Below are positions 36,358-47,717 of a DNA stretch of 64,000 bases, in pieces (position 1 is the first letter of the stretch; every line of letters starts with the position of its first letter). The position numbers and the translations under genes are program-made. Source of the stretch: Cytidiella melzeri (lineage: Eukaryota; Basidiomycota; Agaricomycetes; Polyporales; Irpicaceae); contig JABYQR010000128.1 of assembly GCA_022592445.1 (NCBI GenBank), forward strand, positions 48,040 to 112,039, written 5' to 3'. Below the pieces are notes generated by a model that was not told where the DNA came from, ran no database searches, and saw only the letters and a program-made list of their open reading frames with translations.

Positions 36358-37037
36358 TGTTGCGGAGCAACTGCTGCTGTGCTGATAAACCCTAAACAAG
36401 GGTGGAGTGGATGGGGGTGGAAGTGGAAAAGGATCTCCAACAACGACAACAAGGTCAAAGTCGATGATAAGCAGGCAAGCAGGCACAGAGGCCGGATACT
36501 AGCAGTGCAAATGACAGAGAGGTCAAGATGCAGAGCTAGGGAGAGTAAGGTCTACTATATATACTGTGTCTGGGTGGTCTGTGCGCAAGTTCCCACACTA
36601 GGGACTGGAGTAACTGTGGGGCTGGAGTAACAATAGAGCAATAAAGGACCAGGGTAACAATCAGGGACCAGGGTACGTAGAACCATAGAACTAGAACAAT
36701 AGAACAGGAACAATAGAACAATAGAAACTGGGGGAATCCCTGGGTATCCCTAACAATAGACAGAAGACAATAGACAGAAGAAAATAGGACAATAAGAACT
36801 GGGGGAATCCCTGGGGGATTCCTAACAATGAAAATTGAACAATAGAACAATAGCCTAGGTTGATCTGGAACCGCTCCAGATTGAGTCTAGGGTTTGGGTC
36901 TGGACTATTGATAAATAAGGCAGGATGTCATGTGACCCAGGTTGGGGTTAGGTCCGGTAATAGTCCTATCCAGAAAAAAAGTGCTCTAGATAGGTGCCTG
37001 ATACTGTAAACTGGTCTCTGTTGGACTATCCATGTCA
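36358..37037 (-). mobile_element. LTR A2, 3' LTR of a truncated minus-strand gypsy-A element
   Basis: 680 bp, TGTTGCGGAG...TATCCATGTCA on the plus strand. On the minus strand it is preceded by AGGAGGGGGTAA (37038-37049), a textbook polypurine tract, and then by an integrase C-terminus. It is therefore the downstream LTR of an element whose body extends right. Confidence 0.75.
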
Positions 37038-37985
37038 TTACCCCCTCCTAAAGTTCATTGCCTCGATGAACTAAGACCAGGGACTCTACCATCTGCCCAC
37101 TCGAGGTCAAATGCAATAGCTTCTGTGATGTTCTCCAACGGTTTCCAAGGAATAGAGTTGAAGAGTGCTTTGGGCAGTTTCTGGGGTGCATTGGTATGTC
37201 TGGCGTGGAACTCTGCAATGCTCTCTTTCGCATTGGTCAGATTTACTGCAGGTTCCCATGTTACATTGCCTTCTCTATAGCCTTTTCATTTGACTAGGTA
37301 CTGCATTTGCTTCCAATAGATCTGACTGTCTATCATCTACTATGATTGGTGCTGGTGGTTCAGTATGAGGCCGTTTACTTTGTTTCCTTGGTATGGAGAT
37401 AGCCGTTCAATGTTGGTGTTGTCGTGAATACAATATCTGGATTTGAGTTTGATCCGATACGTATGTTCACCGGTTTTCTAAAGGACTGTGAAGGGACCAA
37501 GCCGTTTAGGCCCTAGCTTGTCAGTCTGCTGATGTACTTTGACATTCTTGGAAGACAACCACACGACGTCCCCTTCCTTGAAGACTGGAGTAGCTCTGCG
37601 GGTGTATCCGGAAGCTTTGACCATCTTTTCCTTAGATAGACACGAGGCAGCTTCAGCTTCTGCCTGAACCTGTCTGAGCTTTTCTAGACGTGCATCTAGG
37701 TTCAGCATTTGACTGCAACAGTCAATGGGTATGGTAAAGTCTGGTAGATACCCGTGCATGACTTCAAACGGAGAGTGCTGCGTAGATGAGTTGACTCGAG
37801 AGTTGATGGCAAATTCAGCCACTGGGATGTATTCTGCCCAAGCATCTTGTTGTTGGTCAACAAAGAGTTGTAGAATCTTTTCTACCTCTTGATTGGCTCT
37901 TTCTGTTTGACCATTGGCCTGAGGGTGGTAGGCGGTAGTCATAGTGCCAGTGATGCCTAGCTGTTTGTACAACACTTGCATTGCT
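37038..37985 (-). pseudogene. Ty3/gypsy integrase C-terminal remnant
   Basis: Minus frame 37981-37478 encodes the end of an integrase core (TAYHPQANGQTERANQEVEK, then FAINSRVNSSTQHSPFEV) and the C-terminal DNA-binding region (FKEGDVVWLSSKN). It is cut at about 37985, where unrelated sequence begins, and degraded beyond 37478. It belongs with LTR A2. Confidence 0.75.
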
Positions 37986-38207
37986 CGATATACTGAGACT
38001 CAAGTTGAGACTCCGCATTGATCGCGTGCTTAGTGCCAGTAGTTACCGTATACAAGACTTACTCTGACTAATGCAACACTACCACTTTTGATCCCCATCA
38101 CTTCGTCTGACCACCACCTTCACCTAAGGCTCATTGTTGTGCACCACTAATAGGTTATGAGCCCCAATTAAGCTCATTTCCTCACTCAACTTCACTTCTC
38201 CTCTCCT

Positions 38208-38881
38208 ATGTCCCAGTTTATGAGCTCTGATCACACTGATCAGACTCCACCTTGTTGTTCCACTCGAGAGCGTCACCAAACCAACTTCCTCAGAGGTACT
38301 GCACCTCAAACTCGTCCTAAGAAGACTACTCGCAGAAGGAAGACTCCAGAGCTCACTCCTACCCCTCCTCCTGCAATTCCTGTCTCTTCCCCCCCACTAC
38401 GCCTACCTCATCATCGATGGCGACCAGGACAACCGAAGTCAAGCCTGTTGCATCCTCCTCCTCTGCTCCAGTAGCTGAGACTACTGCTGACGAGGAAAGA
38501 ACAGCCTCTGTTTCCCCTCCTGCTGTTCAACAGGAGCAATCATCCACCCCTCCTGCACGCCGGGTCTCTGCACCCCCAGCTGATCGACGTTGCACTCCTT
38601 TTGATACTCTTTGCAATGACTATCAATGCCATCAATCTTGTCATCCCACTGCTCAGGGGGATGACAGCGACGACCCCATGGACGACGACGAGAGACATCG
38701 CAGGCAGCGAGGCAAGAAGGCACCTCACCGCTCTCTGTCTCCTCCTGGCTCTCCCTCTCCTTCTGGCTCTCCTGAGCCGTCTCATGCTGGGAGTACTTCC
38801 TTGCACTTGGCATGCTCTGTGTCCAAGCTACTTTCTTTCCCTCCTGCTCAGTGTATCAGTAATGCTACACTCACCAGATAA
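38208..38881 (+). pseudogene. Degraded gag-like retroelement leader ORF
   Basis: Two overlapping frames (38208-38474 and 38417-38881) look like one original Pro/Ser/Arg-rich coding region, with MSSDHTDQTPP at its start and RRSLSPPGSPSPSGSPEPSH-like content near the end, now split by a frameshift around 38410. Many Arg positions appear as Cys codons (TGC/TGT), as C-to-T changes at CpG would give. Likely the N-terminal part of an LTR-element gag. Confidence 0.45.
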
Positions 38882-39530
38882 GTTGGTTAACTTGAGGGGA
38901 AAGTGGTGAGATAGAGAGTAAGAGTGGTGGTGAGCAAAGTACTGGTGGGTACTGAGTAGTCCTGGTTCAACAGAGTGGATAAGACTGAGGGGATATGCCC
39001 TCAGGAGTGCCTCTATATATACATGAAGGGGAGGACCCCAAGTACTACCCTAAGACCCCTAATACCTACATGAGTAAGCAAAGTAATCTACCTTGCTAAG
39101 CATTCCCTATGCCCTAGTGGTGCCACTTCAATAATCAACCAATAGCAATTGTCCCCATGACCTGACCTCATGATCCAGTCCCAAGGCTAGACTTGTTCTA
39201 GCTTGTTCTAAGACAAGGCTAGACTTTTCCAGAAGGTTCTAAGAACTATGACATCATCTAATGGAATGTTCTATACTATGACATCATAGTTCCAGCATGT
39301 TCCGCAAGGTTCCAGAGAGTTCCATCATGTGATACACAGATAAGGAAAGGAGCGCATCAGCGCATCAGAGACAGGAGGCGCATCAGCGCATCAATTGATA
39401 GGCACTGAGAATAAGCACCGGAATAAGCGCCTGATAAGCGCCAGATAAGCGCTGGATAAGCGCCTAAATAGACGCCGGATAAGCGCTGGATAAGCGCTTG
39501 ACAAGCGCTTAAATATTCCCAATAATACCG
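38882..39530 (+). mobile_element. Putative LTR/leader of the copia element
   Basis: Has a CTATATATACATG promoter-like box at about 39010 and a run of (G)ATAAGCGCC units at 39410-39505 just before the copia gag frame. No second copy is in the window, so LTR limits are not provable. Confidence 0.35.
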
Positions 39531-40885
39531 TTGCCTGGTAAGGCAAGTCTTGTAGAAACATTGAAAATCTGTGACACTCAGGACAGGGACTTTGCTACAT
39601 CAACGAGCGACATCAGCAAGGCTTTCTCCGACATTGGGCAGCTTACTGGTCCTGAGAGCTGGCCGATGTGGGAGTTCCGCGTTGAGACTGCTCAATACTA
39701 TCCTCAACTTTTACACGCTCAGAGATGGCTCTACAGTACCAAGAGAGGTCATTGGAGCCATCTTCAACGTCATGACTGGCCACATAGGCAACTCTGTCAT
39801 GGCCAACTACCTCAATGAGTTGCAGCCGCACATTCTCATGGAGAAGTTACGCAAAAACTTTGATCCGAAGACTACTGTCTCAGATGCAAACAAGATCTTT
39901 CAGCTGTTCCATCTCTGCTGCCCTGTTCACGAGATGGACAAACTCCTCGATGACGCACTCAATTCATCGGCAAACTCGCTGCAAAGGGGATTGACATTCC
40001 CTCATACATCTTCTACTCTGACATTGTCGGCATTATACCCCCTCCTTACAACACCACTCGCGCTAACTACAAAGCTGTTGTTCGTGCTTCCACTCCAGCC
40101 AGACAGGAATTTGACTATAAACCAAACACTCTCATTGCTGAGCTCCGCCGCGACTTCAACAACTGGCGTCTCACCCACCCCTTAAGACTTCTGAGTCTAA
40201 AGGTTCTACTTTGCTCGTCCCTTGTGACAAGCACACTACACATGCTCCCTCGGCATCTCACGCTAAGGGCAAGAACATTGAGCAATCAGCAAAGACGACT
40301 ACGCCCGCTGCTGCTGCTCCTTACACAAAGGAGAAAGACACTTGGGCCAATGTTCCCAAAGTAAACTGCTACAACTGTGGTGAACTTGGCCACACCACGC
40401 CGATTTGCCCTAGGCCCTGGACTGAGAAGTCCAAGGCTGCTATGAAGGCAAAGGGTATCACTCACAAGAGTGCCAGCGTTGCTTCTTGCGCGAAGAAAGA
40501 GTCTGCCACTGCTGGCTCTTTGACTGCTACTGGCTTCATGGCCAATGTCACTGCCGCCACTGACTCGGACAATGAGGTCCTCGAGCACCCTCACTCCGTG
40601 CCTGTTTTCAACTACGCCAAAGGCAGTGGCAGCACCAGTCAGAGCGCATGGTTCGCGTCTCTCTCTGATGCGGACATCAAAATGCATGTAAGTACTATTA
40701 CTAGCATTGAACTCCATTCCACTTCGCTTCCACTGTTCGCAACTTCATCATCTGATGAGTCCGTTCATGTCATTGATACGGGTGCAGCTATTCACTGCAC
40801 TCCTTATCGTGATATACTCTTTAACGTCCACTCTGTACCTATTGTCTTACTGACTGTTGCCAACTCAGAACAAATCTTGTTAAAA
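39531..40885 (+). pseudogene. Ty1/copia gag and protease, 5' half of a split element
   Basis: GPESWPMWEFRVETA is the usual start of basidiomycete copia gag. A frameshift near 39690 moves the rest to another frame (GHIGNSVMANYLNELQPHI), and another lies near 40180. A CCHC zinc knuckle (CYNCGELGHTTPIC) follows, then the protease active site (VIDTGAAIHCTPYRDILFN). The sequence leaves the copia pattern at about 40885, before the integrase. The matching integrase lies at 53830, same orientation. Confidence 0.75.
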
Positions 40886-41945
40886 CTAGTGTTAGCAAGG
40901 CCGGCAAGCAGAAAGTACAATTCCTGAAGATTGGATGAAATATTACGTTTTGAGCCAAATTTGTGAGTAAACTTGGTGCTGGTAGCAGCCTGAACAAGTA
41001 ATTTTGTTGAGAAGAGCTTTTTCAAGGAGCAATGTTTAGTAAGTCAGTGGTTTGCCTTCACTGGAGCACACAATCATTCATGAAAGAAGAGGAACTGTGC
41101 TGTATTGTTTGAAGTGCAACAATGGGTGTGAGCACAGAATTAAAACAAGTTTGTGGAGTAGAGCATGGAGATAAAGATTGTTTGACATGTGTCTTCTTCT
41201 TAATGGTGTTGAGCTATATTAGGGCCTGATCGGCGGCGCATTATGTAGACGGGCGCGTATTAATTGATGTGACTGCTAGGCCCCGAAAAGGAAATAGGAT
41301 CAGTCCGGCTGTGACGTCCGCCGCGAGCGGTCGCACCTGCAGTCTTTGCTTCTCCCCTTTGTCGTTCCCTTCACAGTTCACTATGGCTCATCTCTCTGAT
41401 GCTCAGCGTGAAATTGTGGCTGTAACCATAGCTGCTGCTGCTGCTGCTATGGCTTTGGCTGAAGAACGGCGATATAATCTGGAACCATATCATAACTCTG
41501 TTCTGACAGGGCATATATGGGTACAAGAGCTGATTCAAGGCCATCTGGAGCGGATGAAAGACTCACTAGGGCTCAGAACTCCTGTATTCATGGAGCTCTG
41601 TCAGCAGCTATGCACTATCTCAGGTTTGTCTGACTCGAGGAACATTGATTTGGAGGAGAAAGTTGCAATGTTTCTCTATCTTGGTCAGAGGAATAGTGGT
41701 CATCGAGATGTTGCAGAGCGTTTTCAGCATAGTACGGATACGGTTTCAAGGTGTGTCACAGCACTTATATTCAACAAATCTATACTGACATGAGATAGAA
41801 CAATCAATGCTGTTATTGATGCAGTCACAAATCCAACGTTCATACAATCTGTGATCCGACTTCCAGACGACACAACTCCTATCTCTCCCTTTATACGCAA
41901 TAATCCAAAGTTCTACCCATTCTTCAAGCATGCATTAGGTGCTAT

Positions 41946-42567
41946 TATTACGATCCGATCCGATCACGTGATCGGCACCGGACATCCGACATCCTTATCC
42001 TCGCACAGCCACATCCTCAACTCGTCACACGGTCCAACACCGATGTTTCTCCGATTTACCTTGTGCTCGCTATCACCGGTTTCATCAGTTGTAGATATCC
42101 CTTTGTACTTTTTCTCCGAATTTCCTCCGACTCCGATTATTCGCCTGATCTAATCCTCTCTTGTCTCGGACCATACACGCATGCCTTATCGGACTTACAA
42201 CTTTTAGTACTATATAACCAGACTCAATTGTACAGTAGAAGTTCAAGTTCGAATATCGAATAAGATCCCCATCCTATTCCTACCTCTTCATTCGACTTCA
42301 CTTGCTGAAGTCGTCTTACTCGTCGCTGCCCGACTTCTGTTCTGAAACTCTTCCTCCGACATCGTCTTCGCCGACCCCGAGTCTCCGAGGCCGAACCCTT
42401 GATCTTGCTAAGTCCAAATCCGAGTCACCGAGGATTCACGAGAGGCGCAACTTACTTAGTTGAAGCCGATTGACTCTTACAGCTCCCCCTGTCGCCTACC
42501 CCGATCGCCGACCCGATTAGCAGTATCGGACTTTGCGACAACGCCGATCCCGTATCAGTTCTTAACA
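41946..42567 (+). repeat. Gypsy C 5' LTR
   Basis: Begins TATTACGATCCG and ends TTCTTAACA: TA...CA termini rather than TG...CA. Contains a TATA box and short repeated TCCGA/CCGAC motifs. Confidence 0.92.
42211..42217 (+). promoter_or_regulatory. Gypsy C LTR TATA box
   Basis: TATATAA. Initiation 25-35 bp downstream would place the RNA 5' end at about 42240-42246, just at the sequence complementary to the primer-binding site. A copy exists in the 3' LTR. Confidence 0.65.
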
Positions 42568-42569
42568 GT

Positions 42570-42581
42570 ATATTCGAACTT
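42570..42581 (+). promoter_or_regulatory. Gypsy C primer-binding site (self-priming type)
   Basis: ATATTCGAACTT lies 2 nt after the 5' LTR and is perfectly complementary over 12 nt to AAGTTCGAATAT at 42245-42256 in the LTR, 34 bp past the TATA box. It does not start with TGG as tRNA-type sites do. This is the arrangement of Tf1/sushi elements, where the 5' end of the RNA folds back to prime. Confidence 0.65.
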
Positions 42582-42606
42582 CCATCTCGTATTCCTCTCC
42601 TAGTTT

Positions 42607-43947
42607 ATGGCAACTCGCGTACAAACCAGATCCGAAACCCGCACCACAGCAGTAGTAACCGAATCAGCATCCGCACTCTCACCCGCCGCTCGCCAAGCCG
42701 CAATTATGTCTAGAAACCCATCTCCCACCCCCGCTGCCAGACGCCCCGAAGGATCCAAGAGAAAAGGGAAGGGAAAGGACCCCAACCCCGATCCCGATGG
42801 TGAAGGTGGAGGTGGAGGAGGTGACGATGGCGATGGTGATGATGAAAATGGCGATAATAACGATGAGGATGGAGGGAACCCGATTGAACAACTAACAGTG
42901 GCTATCACCAGAGCCCTGAGGAATAACTCGTCGGGAACCTCTGCCAAATTCCGCGTCCCCGATTCCTTCGACGGCTCCGATCCCGCCAAACTCCGAAACT
43001 TCCTCACTCAGTGCGAAGTCTACTTCCGCTCGAGCCCCTCCAAGTTCAACACTGGTCAGAAGAAGGTCATGTTTGCCTTCTCCTATTTGACCGACGCTGC
43101 TCTCGAGTGGTTTGAATTGAAGTTCCTCCAGTACCAGCAATGGGAGGACACCCATTTTAACCAATCAATTTCTCGCGCCCACTCCCCGTACGCCGACTCC
43201 GAGGACTCGGCAAACGAGGTAGCCGAGACGTTAGGGACTAAGTTCTCGGAGTATGACTGGCTCAAGAACTGGACTGCCTTCGTCGCCGAGATCCGCACTC
43301 ACTTCGGACCGGCGGACGATGTCGGCGAAGCCGAGCGAAAGCTCTCCAACCTCCAGATGCCGTCCGACAAAAAACTATTCTGGTATAACCTTCGGTTCAC
43401 TCGCTACGCTGTCCGAACGGGCTGGGACGACCGCGCCCTCCGATTCCGATACTACGACGGTCTCCCTGAACGTCTGCAAGATAATATCACGACGAACGGC
43501 AAGCCGAACTCCCTCTCGAGCCTTCAGCAGATGGCTCTGAAATGGGATCAACGATACTGGGAACGTCAGGGTGAAAGGAAAAAGACCGATCGGGAACCGA
43601 AACCCGCTAAGTCGACCTCTACCTCGACTACTACCACTACTACTACTGCTGCCCCCGTTGCTTCGGGTTCTAGGCAGCATAATCGGAACCCTCGTCCCCC
43701 CGCTACCACCACCGTATCCACCTCAATCTCCACCGCAACGCCGAAGCCGAACCCGATTGCTAACCTCCTAGGCAGCGACGGTAAGCTCTCGGTTAACGAA
43801 CGAGCTCGCCGCATCGCAAACAACCTCTGTTTGTTCTGCGGCCTTCCCGGACATCGCGCAAGCGAGTGTCGCCGTGCAGGAAAGGCCCGAGCGGCCCAAC
43901 TCGCATCGTCGACCGCTACCGCCGACTCCGGGTCGGGAAAAGTCTGA
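42607..43947 (+). CDS. Gypsy C Gag
   Basis: 446 residues, the structural protein of the retrotransposon particle. The N-terminus is basic, then a poly-Gly/Asp/Asn acidic stretch (residues about 55-92). The capsid-like region has VPDSFDGSDPAKLRNFLTQC and AALEWFE. A Thr-rich linker precedes a CCHC knuckle, CLFCGLPGHRASEC (about 415-428), that would bind RNA. Ends three codons after a frameshift heptamer leading into pol. Confidence 0.9.
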   Translation: MATRVQTRSETRTTAVVTESASALSPAARQAAIMSRNPSPTPAARRPEGSKRKGKGKDPNPDPDGEGGGGGGDDGDGDDENGDNNDEDGGNPIEQLTVAITRALRNNSSGTSAKFRVPDSFDGSDPAKLRNFLTQCEVYFRSSPSKFNTGQKKVMFAFSYLTDAALEWFELKFLQYQQWEDTHFNQSISRAHSPYADSEDSANEVAETLGTKFSEYDWLKNWTAFVAEIRTHFGPADDVGEAERKLSNLQMPSDKKLFWYNLRFTRYAVRTGWDDRALRFRYYDGLPERLQDNITTNGKPNSLSSLQQMALKWDQRYWERQGERKKTDREPKPAKSTSTSTTTTTTTAAPVASGSRQHNRNPRPPATTTVSTSISTATPKPNPIANLLGSDGKLSVNERARRIANNLCLFCGLPGHRASECRRAGKARAAQLASSTATADSGSGKV

Positions 43948-43982
43948 GCAGCCCTCAGTCCTCCGCACAAGTCGAGGGCTGC
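43935..43982 (+). promoter_or_regulatory. Programmed -1 frameshift signal between gag and pol
   Basis: Slippery heptamer G GGA AAA (43935-43941) in the gag frame, a 6-nt spacer that includes the gag stop TGA (43945-43947), then a perfect 9-bp stem (GCAGCCCTC 43948-43956 with GAGGGCTGC 43974-43982) and a 17-nt loop. A -1 slip enters the pol frame directly. Confidence 0.75.
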
Positions 43983-46900
43983 GCTGATCCTGCTCGTGCA
44001 CCTATGGAGGTATTTCTCAACGCGTCCAGTCTTTCCTCCGATGCTTTATATATTTCTGTATCCTGTCCCGATTTCCCACTTATGCCTCTTCATGCTCTAG
44101 TAGACAGCGGTTCTTCACATTGTTTTATGGACATTTCCACCGCGCAGAAGTTTGCTTTACCGATCCGATCCATTCCGCCGATTCCGCTCCGATTGTTCGA
44201 TGGACTTTCACGGTCTTTGATTCAATTCATGATAACACTCCCGATCCTCTTTCCGTCCGGAAAAACCTGTACGATTCCGTTCTACATCACAAATCTTGAC
44301 AAATCTGCTTCTATCGTTCTAGGATACGACTGGCTCTCCCGCTACAACCCGTTGGTTGACTGGGCTAAGGGCCGTATTACCTTCCAGAACTCTGAAGAAT
44401 CTCCGACTAGGAGTCCCTCCGACGCCGATAGCTCCGATGAGCCCGACTCAGACACTCCCGCACCTCATGCTTCAGCTGTCCCACCAGTATCCTTTATAGG
44501 AGCTGCCGCTTATATGCGTGCATGCAAACTGCCAGGCTCTGTCCAGATGCGACTTTCGTTGCGCGCAGCGCAAATACCCACATCCGATCACAACCCCGAC
44601 CTCTCAGCCCTCCCATCCGATTATCATGAATTTGCCGATGTGTTTTCCAACGCAAAGGCCGACATCTTAGCCCCCCATCGTCCCTACGACCTTAGGATCG
44701 AACTAGACAGCGATAAGCCGCTCCCGCCGAGTCCGATGTACTCGCTCTCCGCGGTCGAGCAGAAAGCCCTCCGAGAATTCTTGGACGAAAACGTCAACTC
44801 GGGTTTTATTCGCCAATCGACTTCTCCGCATGGTGCTCCGATTCTCTTCGTCAAGAAGAAGGACGGTACTCTCCGACTCTGCGTCGACTATCGGGCACTC
44901 AACAAAATTACCAAGAAGGATCGCTACCCTTTGCCACTCATTTCCGATCTTCTTAACAGTCCGGGCAAGGCCCGGCTATACACCAAAATCGATCTCCGTC
45001 ACGCCTACCACCTAGTCCGCATCGCCGAAGGCGATGAGTGGAAAACCACTTTCCGAACCCGATACGGCTCTTTCGAATGGCTAGTAATGCCGTTCGGACT
45101 TTCCAACGCACCGGCCGCTTTCCAACGCTTCATGAACGACATCTTCCAGGATCTCTTGGACGTCAATGTCATCGTCTACCTCGATGACATTCTGGTCTTC
45201 TCCGACGACATCCAGTCGCACAAGCAGCACGTCAAGGAAGTGTTACGCCGACTCCGATTGCATGGGCTCTACGCCCGAGCCGATAAATGCGAATTCCACA
45301 GGGACACGGTAGAATATCTGGGGTTTATCCTTTCGCCAGAAGGCCTTCGTATGTCTTCCGACAAAGTCCAGACTATCCTCGACTGGCCGACCCCTCGTAA
45401 GGTAAAGGACATCCAGTCCTTCCTCGGGTTCGCCAACTTCTATCGCCGATTCATTCCGAATTACTCCGATATTACCGTTCCACTTACCCGACTCACTCGC
45501 AAGACAGCGACTTGGGCCTGGACCGAACAGTGCCAGACGGCTTTCGACTCCCTTAAACATTCCTTCACTACAGCTCCTGTTCTTGTGCAGTGGAATCCCG
45601 ATACAACCATTATCGTGGAAACTGATGCCTCCGACTACGCCCTCGGCGCCATCCTCTCTATCGTCTCTGACGGAGAAATACACCCGGTCGCTTTTCACTC
45701 TCGAACTTTCACCGCTCCCGAGTTGAATTACGACGTACATGACAAGGAACTCCTTGCTATTCATGAAGCCTTCCGGATTGGCGCCATTACCTCGAGGGAA
45801 CACCGACTCCGATCGACGTTGTCACCGATCACAAGAATCTGGAGTACTTCTCTACTACGAAACTCCTCACCCGACGACAGGCTCGTTGGTCCGAATTCCT
45901 ATCCAGTTTTAATCTTGTTATCCGATTCCGACCCGGAAAGCTCGGTACTAAGCCCGATGCCTTGACTAGACGATGGGACGTCTACCCTAAAGAGGGAGGT
46001 AGCGACTATGCTAGTGTCAACTCGCACAACTTCAAGCCTATCTTTTCCTCCGAACATCTCATCGCTTCTATACGCGCAACGGCCCTTATGGAACCGACTC
46101 TTCGCAGTGTCTATGTCTTTGACTCTGAAGAACTCTACCAGGATATCCTCCGATCACTCCCATCCGACACCTACGCTACACAGCTCCGATCCAAGCCTCT
46201 TCCTCCGAGGTGGTCTGATGAGCCTAACGGCTTACTCTTACATGACGGCAAAATCTATGTCCCCGATGTTGGTGACCTCCGACTCCGAGTCTTACGTTAC
46301 CGACATGACCATCTTCTATCCGGTCACTACGGAGTCAGCAAGACGTTAGCTCTTATCCGTCGGGAATTCTCCTGGCCCAAACTCCGAACCTTCGTTACCG
46401 ATTACTGCAAGTCTTGTACGACTTGTAAACGATCTAAGGCCCCGAGACATAAGCCCTACGGAACGGTCCAACAGCTCCCGGTCCCGACTCGGCCCTGGGA
46501 TTCGATATCCATGGACTTCATAGAACAACTCCCCGATTCCGATGGTTTCACTGCCATACTTGTCATTGTAGACCGCCTCAGCAAGCAAGGCATATTCATT
46601 CCCACTTACGATACTATCGACTCTCCAGGCCTTGCTAAACTGTTCGTCCTTCACGTCTTCTCCAAGCACGGAGTTCCATCACACTGTACCTCCGATCGGG
46701 GTACCGAGTTTGTTTCGCGATTCTTCCGAGCCTTGGGACAGGCACTGGATATGAACCTACACTTCACTTCCGGTTACCATCCCGAAGCCGATGGACAGAC
46801 CGAACGGACGAACCAGACCCTGGAACAATACCTCCGAGCGTACTGCAACTACCAGCAAGACAACTGGTCGGGCTTGCTCCCGCTTGCCGAGTTTGCATTC

Positions 46901-47590
46901 AATAATGTTCCCAGTGCCACTACAGGCATATCTCCGTTCTTTGCCAATAAAGGCTATCACCCAAACCTCACCATCTACCCCGAACGCAGTCTCGCTTCCT
47001 CTCGCGCCCATGAACTCGCAGTAAACCTCGAGGACTTGCACGAACACCTGAAAGAAAATATGCGCGAAGCCCAGCTCCGATACCAAGGTCCCGCCGATGC
47101 CGTTCGTACACCACCGCCAACCTGGGACATCGGTGATCGGGTTTTCGTTAAAGCCAAGTACTTCAATACCACTCGTCCGTCCAAGAAGCTTACCGAGAAA
47201 TACTTCGGCCCATTCGAAATCATAGGACGCGTAGGACCGCAATCCTTTACCCTCCGACTTCCCGATGCTATGCGAGCCGTTCACCCCGTTTACCATGTTT
47301 CCATGCTCGAACCATACACTCCTAGCGAAATCCCGAATCGTGTTCCTTCCCCACCACCTCCGATTGAGATCGACGGCGAAATCGAGTATGAGATCGCAGA
47401 AGTCCTCGACTCGAAACTTGACCGCCGACGCCGAGCTTGTCCGATCCTCTACCTAGTTCGGTGGTCAGGTTACGAAGGAACCGATGAAGAAACATCTTGG
47501 GTACTCGCGACCGAACTTGACCGAGCCCCCGAAGCCGTTGCCGAGTTTCACTTGCGATACCCAAATAAGCCTGGTCCTTTATCATTGTAA
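43939..47590 (+). pseudogene. Gypsy C Pol: protease, RT, RNase H, integrase, chromodomain (one frameshift)
   Basis: Entered by -1 frameshift at 43935-43941. Order: aspartic protease (LVDSGSSHCFMD), reverse transcriptase (VKKKDGTLRLCVDYRALN, IVYLDDILVF), RNase H start ([29 protein letters not shown]), integrase zinc domain ([26 protein letters not shown]), core ([29 protein letters not shown]), GPF/Y region ([13 protein letters not shown]) and a C-terminal chromodomain ([27 protein letters not shown]). A single-base loss near 45774, within RNase H, moves the remainder to another frame; the second part stays open to 47590. Either a sequencing error or the first inactivating mutation. The chromodomain suggests targeting to modified chromatin. 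Confidence 0.9.
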
Positions 47591-47717
47591 TTCATTTGTT
47601 CAACATATCCCATCTTATTTTTATCTCCGAATTTCTCCGAGTCCGATTCGCTCTCACACTTCAAGACAACAAGAAAAAGAAAACTATATTTTACAACAAA
47701 TACAAAGAAAGTATCAT

